Source of the DNA: an uncultured Actinomycetes bacterium
Lineage (GTDB): Bacteria > Actinomycetota > Actinomycetes > Nanopelagicales > Nanopelagicaceae
Direction of reading: 5' to 3'
Assembly: GCA_903863015.1 (NCBI GenBank)
Contig: CAIPAI010000034.1
Location: forward strand, 1-37,267
DNA length: 37,267 nt
The notes beneath the pieces are model-generated. The model was not told the DNA's origin. It saw only the letters and a list, made by a program, of their open reading frames with translations, and ran no database searches. A program made the position numbers and the translations under genes. Positions 16,402-26,624 of this stretch are shown here, in pieces. Numbering within the stretch: position 1 is the first letter of the stretch; every line of letters starts with the position of its first letter.

Positions 16402-17139
16402 TTAGCCTTGTGTTGGGTCTCCGGTACCAAAATCAAAGTGGAGTACTTCACGACTCCCACCGGGCGTGCCAAGTTTCTTGCCATTGACAGCGAGGGTGAC
16501 TGCCCCGGCGTTACCAATGACCACACGCAGATGCTGAGGATCATGAAATTCCTTGGTGGATCCCTTTTTAAGAATGCCGGCAAAGAGTTGCGTTCCGGAA
16601 TCGCTTGTAATGGCGATCCAGGAAGAATCTGAAATTGCCGTGATGACAACAGTGACATCGTCGGTGATGAGCGCAGTGGCTTCACTCGCACTCGGAAGGG
16701 CAGCTGCCGTGGCCTGATCAGTCGACACCGACGCGGCAAGAGTCGAATCAGCGCGCGAGATAATTACTGGATTCTTCCCTCCGACGAAGAGTGAGAAACC
16801 GACGACGCCAGCAATGACCACTGCGGCCGCAGCCATGATGGGCGCCCAAGGGAGTGTGCGCTTCTCTGACTGCAACATGGACGCCATCTCTCCGAGTGCG
16901 CTCACCGCAGGTTTTACTTGTAGCCCAAAATCCACCATGAGCTCATCAACATTCATGCCCAGCACGGACGCTATGGAACGAACATGCCCACGCGCATAGA
17001 CCTCGCCACCGCAAGGATGGAAATTATCTGATTCGATGGCCGCCAAAACTGAATTACGCAGACGCACCTTGGCAGCGACTTCGGCCAGGCTCAAGCCCGC
17101 GGCGATACGCGCCTGCGCGATTTGAGCACCAACGGTCAT
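16402..17139 (-). CDS. RodZ-like HTH membrane protein
   Basis: The 245-residue product has an N-terminal HTH_25 domain (about 1-65, [33 protein letters not shown]), one transmembrane helix (about 99-120), and a Ser/Ala/Thr-rich linker. It ends in an extracytoplasmic DUF4115-like beta domain (about 160-245, with [24 protein letters not shown]). This is the RodZ layout; RodZ links MreB to the envelope in rod-shaped bacteria, but actinobacterial copies are less studied. No mreB is in the window. AGGAGG is well placed before ATG 17139. It lies between ftsK and rimO, a usual actinobacterial location. Confidence 0.85.
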   Translation of the reverse strand: MTVGAQIAQARIAAGLSLAEVAAKVRLRNSVLAAIESDNFHPCGGEVYARGHVRSIASVLGMNVDELMVDFGLQVKPAVSALGEMASMLQSEKRTLPWAPIMAAAAVVIAGVVGFSLFVGGKNPVIISRADSTLAASVSTDQATAAALPSASEATALITDDVTVVITAISDSSWIAITSDSGTQLFAGILKKGSTKEFHDPQHLRVVIGNAGAVTLAVNGKKLGTPGGSREVLHFDFGTGDPTQG

Positions 17140-17219
17140 GAATCCTCCTCGAGGTGGGGAAACCCGTACGGGAATGCGACTCTAAGGGTACGCAACCCTG
17201 ACGCGATTGACCAACCAGT

Positions 17220-17251
17220 AAAAAAGTTATCGGCTCTGCCCGCCTGGGCCG
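17220..17251 (-). terminator. Candidate intrinsic terminator after ftsK
   Basis: Reading leftward from the ftsK stop, a G/C-rich imperfect stem (CGGCCC...GGGCAGAGCCG, 17231-17251) is followed within ten bases by a run of six T residues (17220-17225). It fits a rho-independent terminator between ftsK and the RodZ-like gene, which would then need its own promoter. Confidence 0.45.
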
Positions 17252-17264
17252 GCGTGAAATTCAC

Positions 17265-19622
17265 TTAGAGGCTTGCAAGGACCCCGGGGAGATCGTCCGC
17301 CTTTATCAGGACATCGCGCGCCTTGGATCCTTCCGATGGCCCCACGATGCCGCGACTTTCCATGAGGTCCATCAATCTCCCGGCCTTAGCAAAACCCACT
17401 CTTAATTTTCTTTGGAGCATCGAAGTCGAACCAAATTGTGTGGAGACCACAAGCTCGATGGCTTGCATGAGCAGATCAAGATCATCACCAATGTCATCGT
17501 CAACTTCTTTGCGTTGGGCGGCAACGCTAAAGACATCTTCCCGATAGATCGGCTCATGTTGCGCCTTAACGTGTTTCACCACGGCCTCAATCTCGCGCTC
17601 TGAAACATATGCTCCCTGAATGCGCATGGCCTTACTGGCGCCCATCGGCAAGAAGAGACCATCGCCTTGTCCCACAAGTTTCTCTGCACCAGGTTGATCA
17701 AGAATGACGCGTGAATCTGCGAGCGATGAAGTTGCAAAGGAGAGCCGCGAGGGTACGTTGGCTTTGATAAGACCTGTCACAACGTCAACGCTGGGTCGTT
17801 GAGTAGCGAGCACCAAGTGGATACCCGCCGCACGGGCTAATTGCGTGATGCGCACGATCGATTCTTCAACATCACGTGGAGCCACCATCATAAGGTCGGC
17901 GAGCTCATCGACGATGACAAGTAAGTAGGGATACGGCCGAAGTTTGCGATCTGATCCAAGTGGTGGCGTAAGTTTTCCGCTACGCACTGCTTTGTTGAAA
18001 TCATCGATATGACGGAACCCGAAGTTGGAGAGATCGTCATAGCGCGCATCCATTTCGCGCACTACCCATTGGAGCGCCTCTGCGGCCTTCTTCGGATTGG
18101 TCAAAATGGGAGTGATCAAGTGCGGAATACCCTGATACGCATTGAGCTCCACGCGCTTAGGATCAATCAAGATCATCCGCACATCGCTTGGCGTGGCTCG
18201 CATCATCACTGAAGTGACGAGCGCATTGATCCAACTTGATTTTCCGGCACCCGTAGCGCCCGCAACCAAGAGGTGGGGCATCTTGGTGAGGTTGGCACAG
18301 ACAAAACCACCCTCGACATCTTTTCCAAGGGAGACGACCATCGGGTGGTGATCGTTTCCGGCAACCGTCGATCTCAACACATCGCCAAGCAATACGGTTT
18401 CGCGATCGGTATTAGGAATTTCGATACCCACAGCGGATTTGCCTGGAATGGGACTCAAGATGCGAACATCACTGCTGGCAACTGCGTAAGAAATATTCTT
18501 CGAAAGCGCCGTGATGCGTTCAACCTTCACCGCAGCGCCTAACTCAACTTCATAGCGAGTGACTGTAGGGCCGCGCAAAAAGCCGGTAACTTTTGCATCG
18601 ATTTGAAACTCTTCAAAGACTTGAGTGAGCGATTCCACAATTTTGTCGTTAGCTGCGCTCTTGGCTTTGCTTGGCGCACCAGCCTTCAAAATATCTAATG
18701 GCGGCAACACGTACTCGGCACCCTCAGTAAATTCCATTTGAGTAGGAACCGCTGGTGACTTGGCGCCTTCAAAGGATGCAACCTGCGCAGGTGGGGCCGC
18801 TCGAACTGGCTCTTCAAGGGATTCCAACACCTGTTCAGCTAATTCATCTTGCGCAACTTCCTCTTCAATCTCTTCTTCGAACTCCTCAATCTCTTCTTCT
18901 ACTTCACGAAGGATCGGAGATTCAAAAGGTTCGCTTTCCGATATTTCAAACTCTTCTTCTAGTTCGCGCGCCTCGCGGCGATCTGCCAACCGGTCAGAGA
19001 TGGGAGAGATGAGAGCGCGGAACTTCTCAGGGACTGCATGCAACGGAGTGGCAGTGACGATTAAGAGTCCGAAAACAATGACAAGAAGTAGGACGGGAAA
19101 TGCGAGGTACTTGGTGACCAATGCAGAGAGCGGGGCCGCGATGAGGTATCCGAGCCAACCACCCGAATGGCGAGCCCCCGAAAGTGCAGGGTTATCTGTG
19201 ACTACATGAACGAGTCCAGCCACACCGAACGTCAAAATGATGACGCCGATAGTAATTCGGCCAGTGGCGGCTCCTTCTTGTGGTTTACGCAGAATGCGCA
19301 CCGCCAGGAGTATGAGCGCGAGTGGAATGAAGAGTGCGAGCCGGCCAACGAGGTCGTGGGCCGCTCCGTTCATGAACCGGCCGAAGAAGTTCGGCACATG
19401 CCACCAGACTCCAGCAGCCACCAAGATCGCGATCACAATGAGCCCTAATCCGAGGCCATCACGACGATGACTCGGATCGAGATCGCGCGCCTCGCGGCTC
19501 AGGAATCGGACGCCGCCGCCTAACCCACGAGCGATCCCGCGCCAGATATTTGCGAGCACGCCAAAGAACCCTCGACCTTTTCTAGGTTCTGGGCGTGCGG
19601 GTTTCTTGGCTTTGGATGCCAC
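17265..19622 (-). CDS. ftsK: DNA translocase FtsK
   Basis: FtsK anchors at the division septum and pumps chromosome ends into daughter cells. From GTG 19622 the product has 785 residues. Four membrane segments lie at about 57-75, 92-108, 123-140 and 171-189, followed by a very acidic linker (217-272). The motor carries Walker A GATGAGKS (455-462) and Walker B VIVDELADL (about 569-577). A C-terminal winged-helix gamma domain is present (RKLRVGFAKAGRLMDLMESRGIVGP). The linker is short compared with E. coli FtsK, as usual for SpoIIIE-like proteins. The frame extends to a TTG at 19682 that overlaps RNase J by 11 bases. Neither start has a clear ribosome site, so the first 20 residues are uncertain. 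Confidence 0.95.
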   Translation of the reverse strand: MASKAKKPARPEPRKGRGFFGVLANIWRGIARGLGGGVRFLSREARDLDPSHRRDGLGLGLIVIAILVAAGVWWHVPNFFGRFMNGAAHDLVGRLALFIPLALILLAVRILRKPQEGAATGRITIGVIILTFGVAGLVHVVTDNPALSGARHSGGWLGYLIAAPLSALVTKYLAFPVLLLVIVFGLLIVTATPLHAVPEKFRALISPISDRLADRREARELEEEFEISESEPFESPILREVEEEIEEFEEEIEEEVAQDELAEQVLESLEEPVRAAPPAQVASFEGAKSPAVPTQMEFTEGAEYVLPPLDILKAGAPSKAKSAANDKIVESLTQVFEEFQIDAKVTGFLRGPTVTRYEVELGAAVKVERITALSKNISYAVASSDVRILSPIPGKSAVGIEIPNTDRETVLLGDVLRSTVAGNDHHPMVVSLGKDVEGGFVCANLTKMPHLLVAGATGAGKSSWINALVTSVMMRATPSDVRMILIDPKRVELNAYQGIPHLITPILTNPKKAAEALQWVVREMDARYDDLSNFGFRHIDDFNKAVRSGKLTPPLGSDRKLRPYPYLLVIVDELADLMMVAPRDVEESIVRITQLARAAGIHLVLATQRPSVDVVTGLIKANVPSRLSFATSSLADSRVILDQPGAEKLVGQGDGLFLPMGASKAMRIQGAYVSEREIEAVVKHVKAQHEPIYREDVFSVAAQRKEVDDDIGDDLDLLMQAIELVVSTQFGSTSMLQRKLRVGFAKAGRLMDLMESRGIVGPSEGSKARDVLIKADDLPGVLASL

Positions 19623-19671
19623 GGAAATACAGTACGAGAATGGGGCGAATCGGACGGGCAGGCGCGCCGGT

Positions 19672-21357
19672 CTAGACCTCAACCACGATCGGCAAGATCA
19701 TGGGACGACGGCGATGGGTGGTGTTGACCCATTGGCCCACCGTGCGGCGAACAATCTGCGCCAGCTGATGCGAACCGCCCACACCATCACTGGCCGCATC
19801 ACGAAGAGCTTCCACAATCTTGATCTTGACCTCGTCAAAAACATCTTCGGTTTCGGCAAAACCACGAGCATGGATATCTGGTCCCGACACGATCTTTCCG
19901 GTGGTCGAGTCAACAGCAACTACGATCGATATGAAGCCTTCTTCACCAAGCACGCGTCGATCTTTGAGTGAAGCTTCAGTGATGTCTCCGACACTTTGCC
20001 CATCTACGTAGATATACCCGACCGTAATTACTCCAGCAATATTAACTCGACCATCTCGAAGATCGACCACTACACCATCGTCGACGGTAACGATATTCTC
20101 ATCTGCAATTCCAGTGAGCCGTGCCAGGTCGGCGTTGGCTCGCAAGTGGCGCCACTCGCCGTGAATCGGCATGACATTCTTTGGCTTTACTAAGTTGTAG
20201 CAGTAGATCAATTCGCCGGCGCTTGCATGACCAGAAACGTGCACCATCGCGTTGCTCTTGTGAACAACCTTGGCACCAAACCTCATCAAGCCGTTAATCA
20301 CTCGATAAACAGAATTCTCATTGCCAGGGATGAGCGAGGAAGCCAAAATAACGGTATCGCCCTCCCCCACACGGATCTGGTGATCTCCACTTGCCATTCG
20401 CGAAAGTGCTGCCATTGGTTCACCCTGCGAACCCGTGCAGATAAGAACTAATTCACTATCTTTGAAGTTCTCCATCTGCTTTGCATCAATAAGAACACCC
20501 TCGGGGATAGTGAGATACCCGAGTTCATGAGCAACTCGCATATTGCGCACCATCGAACGACCAACGAGCGCGACTTTTCTAGAATGTGCAGCTGCAGTAT
20601 CGATCACTTGTTGCACGCGGTGTACGTGGGAGGCAAATGATGCCACGACCACTCGACGCTCGGTCTTAGCAAAAACTCGATCAAGTACCGGCAAAATTTC
20701 GCGCTCGCTTGTGGTAAATCCGGGCACTTCAGCATTGGTGGAATCGACCATGAAGAGGTCGACCCCTTCAGCGCCGAGTCGAGCAAAAGTTGCGAGATCG
20801 GTGAGGCGACCGTCAAGTGGAAGTTGATCCATCTTGAAATCGCCTGTGTGCAGCATGCGTCCTGCCGATGTCGTGATTGAAATTGCGAGCGCGTCGGGGA
20901 TGGAATGGTTAACTGCAATAAATTCAAGGGTGAATGGACCGAATTGTTCGACCTGTCCCTCTTTTACCTCAAGGGAGCGAGGGCGAATGCGGTGTTCTTT
21001 AAGTTTTTCTTCAAGGAGCGCAAGAGTTAAACGAGATCCCACCAATGGAATCTCGCCAGCTTCGCGCAAGATGAATGGAACTGCACCGATATGGTCTTCG
21101 TGTGCATGCGTCAGCACAATCGCCAAAACATCACTCCAGCGTTCACGCAGATACGAGTAATCCGGCAAGATCAAATCAACGCCAGGTTGGTTCTCTTCAG
21201 GGAAGAGCACACCTGCATCAACAATTAGAATCTTTCCATCGTGCTCAAAGACCGTCATGTTTCGACCAACATCCCCTAAGCCGCCTAGGGCAACAATGCG
21301 GGTCGTGCCCTTTTCTAGAGCAGCTGGTTCAGAGAGTTCTGGATGTGAATGGCTCAT
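19672..21357 (-). CDS. rnj: Ribonuclease J
   Basis: RNase J is a metallo-beta-lactamase/beta-CASP nuclease with 5'-3' exo- and endonuclease activity in RNA decay and rRNA maturation. The 561-residue product has the zinc-binding H84-A-H86-E-D88-H89 motif. Further ligands lie in VNHSIPDA and HTGDFKMD, followed by the beta-CASP region (VDSTNAEVPGFTTSE, ICTGSQGEPMAALSRMA) and the HVSGHASAGE and PIHGEWRHLRAN blocks. The start overlaps the dapA stop as ATGA. The dapA-RNase J pair matches Rv2753c-Rv2752c. Confidence 0.95.
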   Translation of the reverse strand: MSHSHPELSEPAALEKGTTRIVALGGLGDVGRNMTVFEHDGKILIVDAGVLFPEENQPGVDLILPDYSYLRERWSDVLAIVLTHAHEDHIGAVPFILREAGEIPLVGSRLTLALLEEKLKEHRIRPRSLEVKEGQVEQFGPFTLEFIAVNHSIPDALAISITTSAGRMLHTGDFKMDQLPLDGRLTDLATFARLGAEGVDLFMVDSTNAEVPGFTTSEREILPVLDRVFAKTERRVVVASFASHVHRVQQVIDTAAAHSRKVALVGRSMVRNMRVAHELGYLTIPEGVLIDAKQMENFKDSELVLICTGSQGEPMAALSRMASGDHQIRVGEGDTVILASSLIPGNENSVYRVINGLMRFGAKVVHKSNAMVHVSGHASAGELIYCYNLVKPKNVMPIHGEWRHLRANADLARLTGIADENIVTVDDGVVVDLRDGRVNIAGVITVGYIYVDGQSVGDITEASLKDRRVLGEEGFISIVVAVDSTTGKIVSGPDIHARGFAETEDVFDEVKIKIVEALRDAASDGVGGSHQLAQIVRRTVGQWVNTTHRRRPMILPIVVEV

Positions 21358-22250
21358 GAGGGAAGAGTGATACCGCCAGCGATGAGATCAAGTGTGAGTT
21401 GATCGATCTGTGCCGGCGTGGCATCAACAAGTGGGAGACGAGTATGACCACCAGGCAGGCCGAGCAAGTTAAGAGCTGCCTTAGTGAGGATGGCTCCTTG
21501 CGTACGGAAAGTTCCCGTATAGATCGGGAGCAGAGCGTGATGAATTTCAGTAGCGCGTACACGATCTCCGGCGAACCAGGCGTTCAACATATCTTTCAGT
21601 TGATTCCCGATGACGTGGCCGCAGACGCTCACGAAACCGACAGCGCCGATAGAGAGCAACGGCAGGTTATTAATATCGTCACCGCTATAGACCGGTATTC
21701 CTGATCGCTTGATCACCCATGAAGTGGCACCAAGATCACCCTTTGCATCTTTGAGCGCCACCATTTTGGGATGTTCGGCCAATCGACAAATAGTGTCGGT
21801 TTCAATAGCCACACCTGTGCGCCCTGGAATGTCGTAGATCAAAATGTTGAGATCAGTTGCATCTGCCACAGCTTTGAAGTGAGCTTCAATGCCTGCTTGT
21901 GGTGGCTTGTTGTAATAAGGCGTCACCACCATAAGCGCGTGAGCGCCAGCTTTGGCATGACGTTTGGCAAGTTCAACCGAGTGCGCAGTTTCATTATTTC
22001 CGGCACCGGAAATGATCGTGGCGCGATCCCCCACTGAACGAACCACAAGTTTGATGATTTCATCTTTCTCATCATCAGTAGTGGTAGGAGCCTCACCGGT
22101 AGTGCCATTGACCACGATGCCATCATGACCAGTATCAACGAGGTGATGGGCTAGTCGTTCCACACCGGCAAAATCGATCTCACCGGCGGCGGTAAATGGG
22201 GTCACCATTGCCGTCAGGAGACGGCCAAACGGAGGCGTGATATCACTCAT
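21354..22250 (-). CDS. dapA: 4-hydroxy-tetrahydrodipicolinate synthase
   Basis: DapA condenses pyruvate with aspartate semialdehyde in the first committed step of lysine/diaminopimelate synthesis. The 298-residue product has the Schiff-base lysine K167 (VALKDAKGD), catalytic Tyr139 (YDIPGRT), the GTTGE motif (49-53) and the PYYNKP block (111-116). It is complete and of normal length. It begins 25 bases after the thyX stop and overlaps RNase J at its end, so it belongs to the thyX-dapA-rnj transcription unit. The window also holds dapB and dapF, but not together in one operon. Confidence 0.96.
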   Translation of the reverse strand: MSDITPPFGRLLTAMVTPFTAAGEIDFAGVERLAHHLVDTGHDGIVVNGTTGEAPTTTDDEKDEIIKLVVRSVGDRATIISGAGNNETAHSVELAKRHAKAGAHALMVVTPYYNKPPQAGIEAHFKAVADATDLNILIYDIPGRTGVAIETDTICRLAEHPKMVALKDAKGDLGATSWVIKRSGIPVYSGDDINNLPLLSIGAVGFVSVCGHVIGNQLKDMLNAWFAGDRVRATEIHHALLPIYTGTFRTQGAILTKAALNLLGLPGGHTRLPLVDATPAQIDQLTLDLIAGGITLPS

Positions 22251-22275
22251 GGGGAAAGGGTACCGGTCTGGCGTA

Positions 22276-22992
22276 CTAAGGACAGACCCGGCCGCCAGTA
22301 TTAAAGGCGCCGTGCGTGAGCGGCATCAATCCAGCCCAGATCACTTCCATCTTCTCGGCGACCATTTCGATCTCCCGCTGAGGGTAGGAGGGGAAGTGTG
22401 AGCCTTCCGATTTTGTGCGTAGCGAAAGGAAGTTCATGAGCGCTCGAGCATTCATGGTGACGTACATATTTGAGTAGAGCCCCACCGGTAGGACAGTGCG
22501 AGCCACTTCTCGGGCAATCCCGACTTCGAGCATTTCTTGGTAAGACTCATATGAAACCTCGTACGAGCGCTTCATTGCGGCCACTGAGGTCTCGTACTGC
22601 GCATCGGTTCCGTCAATAAATTCATACGCTCCGGTCTTACCCACCTGAATCAGCTTGCGCTCAGGGCCAGGAATATAAAAAACAGGCTTCAATTCACGGT
22701 AGCGGCCGCTCTCTTCGTTATATGAGGCGATGCGGTGACGCATGAATTCGCGGAAGACAAAAATGGGAGCAGAAATGAAGAAAGTCATGGAGGTGTGTTC
22801 AAAGGGTGAACCGTGGCGTTCGCGGGCCAGGTAATTAATGAGCCCTTTTGCCTTCTCTGGATCAGAGCCCACATCTTCGAGTGATTGCTCCCCGGCGGTC
22901 GAGACTCGGGCGGCCCAAATAACATCGGCATCACTAGCGCTAGCCTTGACCAATTCGACGGTCACATCGGAGCGAAATACGATCTTGTCCAC
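22276..22992 (-). CDS. thyX: Flavin-dependent thymidylate synthase ThyX
   Basis: ThyX makes dTMP from dUMP using FAD, NADPH and methylene-tetrahydrofolate. The 238-residue product has the signature R85-H86-R87-x7-S95 and matches the family throughout (SPFEHTSMTFFI; NARALMNFLSLRT). The start is GTG at 22992. A TAGTGT -10-like hexamer ends six bases before it, which suggests a leaderless transcript; there is no properly spaced Shine-Dalgarno. The gene heads the leftward thyX-dapA-rnj-ftsK series and is divergent from a GNAT gene with only 28 bases between start codons. Confidence 0.96.
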   Translation of the reverse strand: MDKIVFRSDVTVELVKASASDADVIWAARVSTAGEQSLEDVGSDPEKAKGLINYLARERHGSPFEHTSMTFFISAPIFVFREFMRHRIASYNEESGRYRELKPVFYIPGPERKLIQVGKTGAYEFIDGTDAQYETSVAAMKRSYEVSYESYQEMLEVGIAREVARTVLPVGLYSNMYVTMNARALMNFLSLRTKSEGSHFPSYPQREIEMVAEKMEVIWAGLMPLTHGAFNTGGRVCP

Positions 22993-22998
22993 CCTTGG

Positions 22999-23004
22999 AC
23001 ACTA
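22999..23004 (-). promoter_or_regulatory. Predicted -10 of a leaderless thyX transcript
   Basis: Reading leftward, TAGTGT fits the TANNNT -10 pattern and is followed by six bases and then the thyX GTG. This spacing puts the transcription start at or next to the start codon, as in many actinobacterial genes. No convincing -35 was identified. Confidence 0.35.
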
Positions 23005-23020
23005 ACGGAGAAAGGCACCA

Positions 23021-23548
23021 ATGCCAGAGCTAACACGCGCGAACGAAGAGGTCCGAGTGGCTCATATCACCGATGCCTTTTCCATCGCCGCCATCTCCCA
23101 CCGCGCTTGGACCGCCCGCAATCTTCCCGCCCTGCCGCTACCGACACTGCCCGACATGGAATCTCAATGGCAGAGCTCACTCACCTCCCCACCATCGGCA
23201 CGCCATCGAGTACTCGTGGCGCTTTCCAATGGGGTAGTCGTTGGGTTTGCCTGCCTCATTCCGATTTCGGAGAGCATCGATGAAGTGAGCGAGTTACTTA
23301 TCGATCCCGATCTCACACGGCGCGGGCATGGCTCCCGGCTTATCAACGCCATCGCAGATACTTCGCCAAGCGAGGTCGCGGGTCTTTCGATCTGGAGTGA
23401 CCTACCTGCGCTCGATACTTTTCTCGAGAGCGCCGGTTGGGGTAAGAGCGATCGAACCCGAACCTTAGAGAGTCAGGATTTGACGCTCACACAGCACCGG
23501 TGGGTAACCTCACTGCGAGATTCACCGAGTGAGAGCGACGGTTCGTGA
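23021..23548 (+). CDS. GNAT-family acetyltransferase
   Basis: The 175-residue product has the GNAT fold pattern: an N-terminal beta/alpha unit (VRVAHITDAFSIAAISHRAW), a central strand (VLVALSNGVVVGFACLIP) and the acetyl-CoA pyrophosphate loop R100-R-G-H-G-S (LTRRGHGSRLINAI). The C-terminal part contains LPALDTFLESAGW, typical of small-molecule acetyltransferases. Substrate unknown. A GGAG ribosome site precedes the ATG. Its TGA overlaps the azlC GTG (GTGA), so it is cotranscribed with azlCD. It lacks clear support for being RimI. Confidence 0.85.
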   Translation: MPELTRANEEVRVAHITDAFSIAAISHRAWTARNLPALPLPTLPDMESQWQSSLTSPPSARHRVLVALSNGVVVGFACLIPISESIDEVSELLIDPDLTRRGHGSRLINAIADTSPSEVAGLSIWSDLPALDTFLESAGWGKSDRTRTLESQDLTLTQHRWVTSLRDSPSESDGS

Positions 23549-24246
23549 ACCAAGAAGTTGAATTACCCGATAACGAACGTCGTCGCATCACCCGCGATGG
23601 CGTGAGTTTGGCCTTTACCGTCGGGCTCTACGGCACTGCTTTTGGCGCCGCCGCGAGCAGCAGTGGCCTCTCACCATGGCAAGCACTTGCCCTCTCGGCC
23701 TTACTCTTTTCTGGCGCTTCACAATTTGCCGTCGTGGGTGTTGGCGTCATCACCTCTTGGTCCTTAGCCGTCACCGCGATCACTGGAGCGCTCCTTCTGG
23801 GAACGCGTAATGCACTTTACGGATTACGTATGGCTCCCATTTTGCAGCTGCGTGGAATCAAACGAGCCGTGGCCGCGCAAATCACGATAGATGAATCAAC
23901 CGGTGTCGCTATTTCGCAAGAGCACCTTGGCTTGCCCGCTATGCGCCACGGGTTTTGGGTGACTGGCCTGGGTGTCTACCTCTTCTGGAATTCTTTTACG
24001 TTACTGGGCGCACTCGGCGCCGATGCGTTGGGCGACCCCGCACAATTTGGCCTCGACGCTGCCGTGCCGGCTGCTTTTCTTGGATTGCTGTGGCCCCGCC
24101 TGAAAGGGCGCACCCCGTGGGCTGTGGGCATGGCGGCGGCGATCACCGTGCTGATTCTGCTTCCCCATGCGCCGGTCGGAGTTCCCGTCATCACCAGCGC
24201 ATTAGCTGCAGTAGTTGCTGGTTGGAAGAACGGCGGCGGCAAATGA
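23545..24246 (+). CDS. azlC: AzlC-family branched-chain amino acid exporter, large subunit
   Basis: The 233-residue membrane protein matches the AzlC/YgaZ family. It has GVSLAFTVGLYGTAFGAAASSSGLSPWQALALSALLFSGASQFAVVG near the N-terminus, then TRNALYGLRMAP and about six or seven hydrophobic segments. AzlC with the small AzlD subunit exports branched-chain amino acids or, in some cases, related compounds. The start is a GTG at 23545 overlapping the upstream stop; the ATGA overlap at its end couples it to azlD. Confidence 0.92.
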   Translation: MNQEVELPDNERRRITRDGVSLAFTVGLYGTAFGAAASSSGLSPWQALALSALLFSGASQFAVVGVGVITSWSLAVTAITGALLLGTRNALYGLRMAPILQLRGIKRAVAAQITIDESTGVAISQEHLGLPAMRHGFWVTGLGVYLFWNSFTLLGALGADALGDPAQFGLDAAVPAAFLGLLWPRLKGRTPWAVGMAAAITVLILLPHAPVGVPVITSALAAVVAGWKNGGGK

Positions 24247-24542
24247 TTTGGGCGACCGTGCTGATTTCTAGTGCCGGATGTTTCTTGTTGAAGTACGCCG
24301 GCATGGCCATGCCGGAGGCGTGGCTCTCCTCGCCTCGCGTGCAACGCATCGCCAATCTCATGCCCGTAGCGCTATTAAGCGCTCTTGTGATTGCACAAAC
24401 ATTCGGAGTGGGACACACGTTGACACTCGACGCGCGCGCCGCCGGTGTAGCAGTAGCGATTGTGGTGCTCTTATTGCGCGCACCATTCCCCGTTGTAGTG
24501 GTGGCCGCTGCCGTAACTTCGGCGCTTTTACATCGACTATAG
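24243..24542 (+). CDS. azlD: AzlD-family branched-chain amino acid exporter, small subunit
   Basis: This 99-residue hydrophobic protein has about three to four membrane segments and follows azlC with an ATGA overlap. AzlD is the small partner of AzlC. Its start is fixed by the overlap: the ATG at 24243 is the first codon giving MIWATVLISSAGCFLLKYAGMA, which is the usual family N-terminus. The long reading frame upstream in the same phase runs through azlC and is not real. The gene ends 17 bases before the convergent dapB stop. Confidence 0.9.
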   Translation: MIWATVLISSAGCFLLKYAGMAMPEAWLSSPRVQRIANLMPVALLSALVIAQTFGVGHTLTLDARAAGVAVAIVVLLLRAPFPVVVVAAAVTSALLHRL

Positions 24543-24559
24543 AAATAAACCGGTGAACT

Positions 24560-26592
<2,033 letters not shown>

Positions 26593-26624
26593 CGCACGCA
26601 CCGTCCTTTCGTTATGTACTGCAA

